Source of the DNA: Heterotrichella gracilis
Taxonomy: Eukaryota > Sar > Xanthophyceae > Tribonematales > Xanthonemataceae
Length of the DNA: 64,000 nt
Assembly (NCBI GenBank): GCA_032358255.1
Contig: JAULBX010000337.1
Location: 95,910 to 159,909 of the forward strand
Direction of reading: 5' to 3'
Below, one piece after another: positions 57,630 through 64,000 of this stretch. How positions within the stretch are numbered: position 1 is the stretch's first letter; every line of letters begins with the position of its first letter. The position numbers and the translations under genes are program-made. The notes below the pieces were generated by a model, which searched no databases, was not told the origin of the DNA, and worked only from the letters and a program-made list of their open reading frames with translations.

Positions 57630-60600
57630 TCAGGTGCTGTGTGGGATTAGCACAACTGCATGCCCCCTTGTAACCAGCAGATTTTCTACCGTAAGCAGGT
57701 CAAAGGTGTCGCATGCTGTCTTGGTCCTCAAGGTGAACAGCTCACGGACCTCCTCCCTGCTGAATTGCTGGCCGTTGGGTCCCCCGCCAGTGCCGCGCCC
57801 ACCCCCGCTCATCACGTTGGCAATCTCGTCCTTCATGACCTGGCGCTGGTAGATCTTCTCCTCAATGGTGCCTGCAGGATGAGGGCGGTGGAAACTTACT
57901 ATCTACTTTTGAATTTATTTCTTTGTCCATTGTGCACTTTCTTTTGGGCCGCAGAGCCTGGCGAGCGTGAGGTGACATGCGCACATCACAGAATCCAAAC
58001 GCGCTACGATTATTGTGCTAATTTCAAGGATATAAATTTCTCCACTGCTACATGCCATTGAACCTTGCTGCCATGTGTGCACTGTTCCGAATGTGACAGT
58101 GATAGGGGACGTGACAGTGACAGGGAACCCGCACAACTAGCTTCAGAGCAGTGGATCTTGTAACACCATGACCGGAGTAAATTACACCTGTCGTGAGCAT
58201 CCTGTACACCACGCATGGCTTCTTCTGGCCATCCCTCCACACGCGCGCCATGGCCTGCTTATCCACAGCGGGATTCCAGTCGCTATCATACAGCACAAGG
58301 CGGTTGGCGCCGATCAGGTTCAGGCCGGCACCGCCCGCCCTGGTAGACAACAGGCACACCTGCGTGCATGGGCCACCCTGACTTTGAATGACCACAAACG
58401 CATGACGTTTATGCCAGCACTATGAGAAGCTGCTGCCAAAGATTCCATCATAAAGCGTAATCCGTGTGCCAGCTAATGTTCCACAGTTGCCGCAACCTGC
58501 TATGGGGTGGTCGTTTAGGGGGTCAGGGTTTAGTGGTTTCTGCGCACCTGCCCAGAGTTGTAAGAGTTGAACCCTCTCACCACGTCCATCCGCTTGTTGG
58601 GATCTGTGCCGTCATCAATGCGCACAGTGCTGTACCCATGGCACTTGCACATGGCCTGGATGACGTCCAGTGCAGCTGTGCTGTTGGACACGATGACCAG
58701 CTTGTCGCCTGTTGCACTCACCTCGTGGACCAACAACTCCAGGGCAGCAAGCTTGCCTGGTCAGTCAAGGTACACAGGTTTGAAAGATGGTGATTGAAAT
58801 TCCAGGTCCCAAGGTTTTTCTTTATTTTCTACATTCAAATACACAGCAGCAATTTACCATACGACAACATATAAGACCCCCATGTGAAATGCACTATCGT
58901 ACCTGACTGCTCAGTGCAGCCTCGCTGATGGTCTTTTGGAAAGAGGTGAGCATACTCATTCTGGGCATCCATCTCCTCATCTGCAAGAAGTCCATGGTAA
59001 GAATATTTTTATAATGCACACTGTTTCTCAAGAAGCAACACATGACACAGCTCACCCCCAGTCAGCAGCAGGTCTGGGCAGTTGCAGATTTTGCGCAGGA
59101 GCGTTATGGCAGACAGCACGTGCTCCTTGCCTCCGTTGCCGTGCAGGATGGAGCATACAGACTGGGACCGCAGCACTGACTGGTACAGGGCCACCTGCAG
59201 CAGGTATTAAATATGATTAATGTTAGTTCCATAGTAATATTTGTTCACAGATTTTGCAATGCAGCATGCAGAACGTACTGGTACTGCGCCACGTGCAGAG
59301 CAGCAACACCCACAACTTTAATTGCCAACCGAAGGATAGTATTGCAGATTTGTTCCAGCATTCCTGTACAGGCATGGGACCTATCCTGTGGATCCAGCCG
59401 AATCCACAGGTTTCCCGTCTGCAGCATGCAAGACATACTGTGGTCAGTGTGGGCCCTACCTGCAGCTTGGATGGCTTGATGACGATCACGTAGCTGGTGA
59501 GTGGTGGCAGGTACTTGGCATTGAGCTGCGCAGTCCGTCGCAGAACAAACCGGTCGACAATGCGAGACAGCTCCCTGCAAGACACCCATCAATGCCAGTG
59601 AACTAAGAGTAAATCAGGCCTCATGCACACTACATGCAATGGGAACGACTCCCTCCCACCCTTTCCCATTGCTTGCAGGCAAGCATCAGGCAGTCAATGG
59701 AATATGCTCCAGGCTTCATGCAGGCCACATGCATTTGGATCCCTCCCACACACCCACTCCCCACCCCCTTTTGGCAGCACATACTTTGATCGCTCTTCTC
59801 CAATGCCCATTTGATCTGGTGTTGCAGCTCGGTCTATGGACAAGCTGATGGGGTCACCATAGATCCTTTTGAAAGTGGACAGTGACGCCAGCCTGGCGTC
59901 GCCAGGAGGTCTGGATTGACGAAGGACATCATGGCTGCATACCATGGTGATGTATTTCAACAAGCAAAAACAGGCGCAGTATACAAATTTGGACTGTAAC
60001 TGAAAAGGTTATCAGGGGCTGCAAATCATCATCTCCTCAAGGAGATTGCGCTTGATCATAGTGCACGTCATTAACAATGAATTTGGTGCAGGTTTCCGTA
60101 CCATAGAACTCGTCCAAGTTGTTCTGCACCGGCGTCCCCGTGAGCAGGATTCGTTTAAAGCACTGCATGGCCAGCAGGGCATCTATTGTCTTGTTTCCTG
60201 CAGCTGACTTCAGCCTGCACCGCGACTCTTTCATCATGGTTCGTTCATAAATACGATACAACACAGATTATGCTTGCATTACCACATACAAGCATGTTAG
60301 GGCCCATCTGGGAGGGGGTCAATAACATGACCCAAGTCGTCCATAGATGCATTGCACACCTGTGTCCCTCATCGCACACCAACAGATCGCAGTGGCCAGC
60401 CAAGTCCATTGCATACTTCCGCAGTGTTTCGTATGACCCGATGAGCACCTTGTACAGTGTGGGGTTGTATAAGGCATTAAAGGGACATCACATTTGACTT
60501 TGCAGAAATTAAGCAACAATACAGTGTTGCTGGGCCAGTGATTGCACAAGAAAGGCATGCATGAAAGGGAAGTACTAAAATCCACAGTGCCGGCGTTTTA

Positions 60601-62616
60601 ATACCTTGTATACAGTGCCGGCTGTGAAATCCACAATCTGTGATTTGCCCTCTGGACCTGGCTGCAGCACCATTGCTTTCAGCCTCTCATCTCCCAGCCA
60701 CTTCTTGACTTCATCGGCCCAGTTTTGTGTGAGGGTGCTTGGTGTGGCGACAACGGCTTTCCGAACAACTGTTTTGCCCTGGATTGCACAGCAGCCAATC
60801 ATTGTTTGTCAAAGGGTCATTGAGAGTGTGTCTCTTACTCAAAATAAAGGAATTAATAGCCAGTCCAATGCCAGAACTTCAAGAAATAATATTGTCGAAT
60901 TATGGTGTTGGACAGCATGTGCATATATGCCACTAATTTCAGAAGCCAGTCCAATGCCAGAGTCCAATGCATCCAACTTACGCGAGGTCCTTGCCGCACC
61001 AGAGTCCACAGGAGGGAGATCACTTGCAAAGTCTTCCTGCATATGGACACACATTGCACTGAGCCAGTGGCACAGCAGACGTCCCACAGTGGCCTTGGGC
61101 AGATACCAGCAAAAAGCATGCTGCGTTTGTGATACATTCCATCTCTCAGACAACTTCACGCACCCTAACCCCATTTCATCTGCCAGTACTGCCCCTGTCT
61201 TTGTGGTGTCTCGCAAGCCCATGACACACTCATACAGGAACATGACTCCTTCCCGCTGGTGAGGCCGCAGCTGCCTGCAAATCCATCTTTTATTCAGTTT
61301 TCAGCACTCCAGAAGGACAGCAACATTAGCAGTCATGCCGCGCCAAGCAACCATCCTGGCATCCTCACACCGTTGTGGTGTCAATCTTGCGCAATATAGA
61401 ATTCTGCTAGGTAAGCCAGGCAATGAGGCCCTGGGCCCACCTGGCCCCTATACATACTTGCCTGCAAATGTAGGGGTCCACAACCACCGGCACCACTGGC
61501 CCGTCCTCCCCAGCAGCTGCAACTTCTGCCTTGTTCACCACCAGCGCGTCAGGAGCAGTGACGTCATGGAGAGGCGCTGGCTTTTTGTAGGCAGCAGCTG
61601 GTTTCTGGGCTGCCGATGTCTTTCTGAAAGGCTGCAGAGGTGCAGGTCTGGTGGGCATGGACGGCTGAGGTGCCTGGCTGCCCAGAAAACACCTCCCACT
61701 CCTGCAGAACATAACAAGATGGCTATCACGTCACGGTCCACCTGAACTTGCTTCAAAAGCGTGCTCAAAGCTTGGGTAAGGTGCATCTTGCATCATAGTT
61801 ATGCTGATAGCTCACCTGACGTCCTCAGGATCCAAGGTCCTGTCCACCTCCACCTCCCAGCCTCCTACCACCAATTCTGCCCCCTCTGGCATGTGCCTGG
61901 TGTCCTTCGTTTTGCCTCTCCCTATGATTTTACCCTCCTGCGTAACACCAGTGTACAAAGGCTAAAACATTCTAGACAGCACAGCACTGGTTCAGCCGGG
62001 TTCAAGGGCACCAGTTGAGCAAATGAGTTGGTACACAGAAACCGCTGCAGATGGCCAAGGCAAAACATTGACCAAAATTTAAAGCACACCATACCTCGTC
62101 GTGCAACGTGCACCCACTGGCCCCCGTGATCTGCAGGTACCCATCTGCATAGGACTTGTTCTTCTCCTGCAAAACCATGTGTTCAGGTGTCATGTATGGG
62201 GAGGGGGCAAGGGGCATGCATTGAGCTGAAAACCAGCTCCAGTTAGTACCTTTTTTACGCAGAATCATCTCTTGAGCAACCTCGAAGAACAGAGGACTGC
62301 GGTAGTGGACCTGTGAGTTGGTGGCTGACACGAGCGTGTACATCAGCTGAAGCTCAACAAGATTCGGCAGTTCAGCCTCCAGCTTGCGCCTGACAATGCG
62401 CTGCGCCTCGGTTGTACAGTCTGACAGCTCCTCTAGGGCATAGGTCAGTGCTGCCTCATACGCATCCTTGCTGTGCTTGTTCATGATTCTGTTTGTGTGA
62501 GCTTCGAGCGCCCTTAAGTCCTTGCGAAAGTCTTTTTTGAGGGCTGCAAACTTGCGCTTCCTGGACGAGGGCTGCTCAGCTGGGTCTGGCGCAGCACCCG
62601 TGTCCTGGCTGGCCAT
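57630..62616 (-). CDS. RAD54B: RAD54B-type SNF2 DNA translocase (apparent frameshift in exon 9)
   Basis: SNF2/Swi2 ATPase that aids homologous recombination with RAD51. Exons: 62095-62616, 61816-61937, 61462-61701, 61164-61274, 60982-61036, 60605-60778, 60360-60448, 60102-60214, 59785-59934, 59460-59574, 59056-59194, 58903-58980, 58548-58756, 58188-58359, 57630-57871. RAD54B-specific block: [20 protein letters not shown], then [13 protein letters not shown]. Helicase motifs: [44 protein letters not shown]. The end ([20 protein letters not shown]) also fits RAD54B. A Lys-rich N-terminal extension of about 130 aa is unusual. Intron 3 has a GC donor (CAG|GCAAGT). Exon 9 lacks one base near 59900, shifting frame after FVNPDLL. 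An ATG at 62662-62664 is an alternative start. Confidence 0.88.
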
Positions 62617-63243
62617 TACACCATGCCGGTTTGAACCAAGGTTAAAACTCAAGAGCAACGACACAGCGACCCAGTACAGCTATACGTCAAGAATATCAGT
62701 AAAAGGACAAGGAACAGTGACTAACAACTCGTAATTTTGCGTAACTGCTGCAATTTGCCGTGCAAGATAAGATACTCTTGTAGGGCGTCTCGCTCCGGCT
62801 GCCCACCCTTCCCACTGCCTTTTTCCCGCCCTGACTCAGTCAGGGCCTGAGTGCTGCCCACTGACTCAGTGGCACTGAGGCCCAGTGGGCAGTGTGACTG
62901 AGCTCGCCTTCTTGCTTGTTCCACCATGAAGTGGGCGTCTTCTCCTTCGTGTTGGGTTGTATTGACGTATCGTGGATAAATTCAACTGAGGCAAAGGTTT
63001 GTTTTCCTCTGAACTAGGCCGGATACGTGATCCTGTATAACCCTGGTCTGAGGCCCGGTGGGCAGTATGAGTGAGCTCAAACTGAGGAACGACTTGCAGG
63101 ACCTTGGAGCCCCGTTTTCAAAAAAGACGGTTGCAACGGAATTTTGAGCACATATTGTTTCGTTTGACAGTGGTTTTCGGGGCATCTTGCGTGCGCAAGA
63201 AACTGTGTTCTGCTGCACCTCTCTCCTCACTGGCAGAATAGCG
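62617..63243. promoter_or_regulatory. Divergent promoter region with a dispersed 32 bp repeat
   Basis: It lies between RAD54B (-) and the coiled-coil gene (+). A 32 bp element (CTGAGGCCC.GTGGGCAGT.T followed by GA.TGAGCTC) occurs at 62875-62906 and 63049-63080. An upstream ATG opens a 26-codon frame at 63067-63147 (MSELKLRNDLQDLGAPF), which could be a uORF or a non-coding first exon. Confidence 0.45.
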
Positions 63244-64000
63244 ATGGGGGAAGCACTACGAGACCTTGAACGAGCTTTGGCAACTGAGGTCCTCAAAGAC
63301 GAGCGTGACACGCAGAAGATAGAGGCTATCAAAGACGCTATACGAACGCTGCAGGGTAATGACAAAGGTAGGTGTGGTTTCGTGACTGCGTGGTACCACT
63401 GCAGGCAACTTGATGCAGCCTTTCGTGTGGCCAGTGTCCCAAAATACACGTACAGCAAGCTGCCGGGTTCCGCGTTTCCCTTTGTCACCGCATGGTTGTG
63501 ACTCAACGCTGTACTTGTCGCTCTGGTTCATCCAAGTCACTTGTCCACTGCAACAACAACGGGCTGTTGACAGTGTAAAACAAGTGTGGGTTTAGCTATG
63601 GACTAGATATGGGTCCACGTAAACTTGTACTACGTCTGCATCTGCTTGCTTCCTCCTTCCCACAACTGTAGACCGTAAACTTTCTGTATGTATTGAGGAG
63701 GGGGAAGAGCCAGAATGCATGTGTTTTTAATGCAACCTCTGCTAACAAACACCCAGGTAGTGCTTGTCTTCCTTCTGCCTTGGGCACTGGTTCAGCCACC
63801 TAGGATGTACTTTGCTGTTTTATTCCATGGGCTTTAGCAACTTTCTGATAGGGTGAGACTGTGCAGGGCTGCAGCTGGGACCTGCTGTGCTGGAGACGAT
63901 GGCTGCGCAGTTGGCTGAGATATATGCTGAACTGGAGAACCAGCACTCGGTGGCGCTTTCCGAAGTCAACTCAACGAAGTGGGAACAAATCAGGGAACAT
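63244..64000 (+). CDS. Coiled-coil protein, 5' part only
   Basis: Exon 63244-63367 (MGEALRDLERALATEVLKDE, DTQKIEAIKDAIRTLQ) splices in phase 1 to an exon starting at 63867 (LQLGPAVLETMAAQLAEIYA, ELENQHSVALSEV) that runs off the window. Both are strongly helical with heptad-like spacing. An in-frame ATG at 63187 would extend the protein by 19 residues. Family not recognised. Confidence 0.6.

Noticed and set aside
62167-62249. Possible 83 bp intron inside RAD54B exon 1 (GTACTAAC...TTGCAG)
   Set aside because: Removing 83 bases shifts the frame, whereas reading through keeps phase with all later exons; the short insert is more likely translated.
62721-62927. 68-codon minus-strand frame between RAD54B and the coiled-coil gene
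   Set aside because: No homology or splice support, and it overlaps the dispersed 32 bp repeat; probably 5' flanking DNA.
1-64000. Repeats as a CRISPR array or transposon termini
   Set aside because: Repeats are paired or triple, differ from place to place and follow splice junctions; no regular spacers, inverted termini or transposase genes were seen.

Overview
The window is nuclear DNA of a green alga (Chlorophyta, probably a trebouxiophyte-type core chlorophyte). Genes are broken into many short GC-rich exons by GT-AG introns. Short runs of the plant/Chlorella-type telomere motif TTTAGGG are scattered through the introns. The recognisable proteins are eukaryotic and mostly plant-like. I rebuilt exons by homology plus splice-phase arithmetic. 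No rRNA, tRNA, transposon or CRISPR array was seen.

Layout. 1-3455 (-): M16 zinc protease of the PqqL-like type, cut by the window edge. 3854-15523 (+): very large protein with Pro-rich, RS-rich, GYF-like and bromodomain parts. 16362-17767 and 19387-21635 (+): a RING protein with a SUMO-interacting motif and a double-RING acidic protein, built from the same two-exon RING module. 22657-25310 (-): CDC26 (anaphase-promoting complex) and TTM3 (CYTH triphosphatase). They share an exon, and the CDC26 stop overlaps the TTM3 start (TGATG). 25915-27773 (+): cobalamin adenosyltransferase. 28647-34157 and 35247-40598 (-): two tandem copies of a nine-exon helical/TPR-like protein ending in a CHAT protease domain with its Cys-His dyad intact, inside a roughly 6.4 kb segmental duplication. 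41700-44430 (-): a small orphan ORF and an unrecognised zinc-ribbon-like protein. 45674-55947 (+): NAP1/NCKAP1/HEM subunit of the SCAR/WAVE complex, 22 exons. 57061-62616 (-): RAD54B-type recombination ATPase with an apparent one-base frameshift, followed by two unassigned exons. 63244-end (+): start of a coiled-coil protein.

The main unexplained structure is in the introns. Again and again a 30-110 bp piece spanning an exon edge and its splice site is repeated, slightly decayed, once or twice within the next 40-215 bp of the intron. At least a dozen such 'exon echoes' occur across most of the genes. They look like footprints of tandem duplication of splice junctions, a proposed route of intron gain and growth. 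In one case an exon piece of the CHAT family sits in an intron of the unrelated NAP1 gene.

The genes do not form one pathway. Functional links are local: CDC26-TTM3 (cell-cycle and polyphosphate/triphosphate enzymes probably on one mRNA), the RING cluster (ubiquitin/SUMO), and the CHAT pair (candidate caspase-clan proteases). Limits: exon joins are inferred, no transcript evidence is available, and gene ends are coding ends only.
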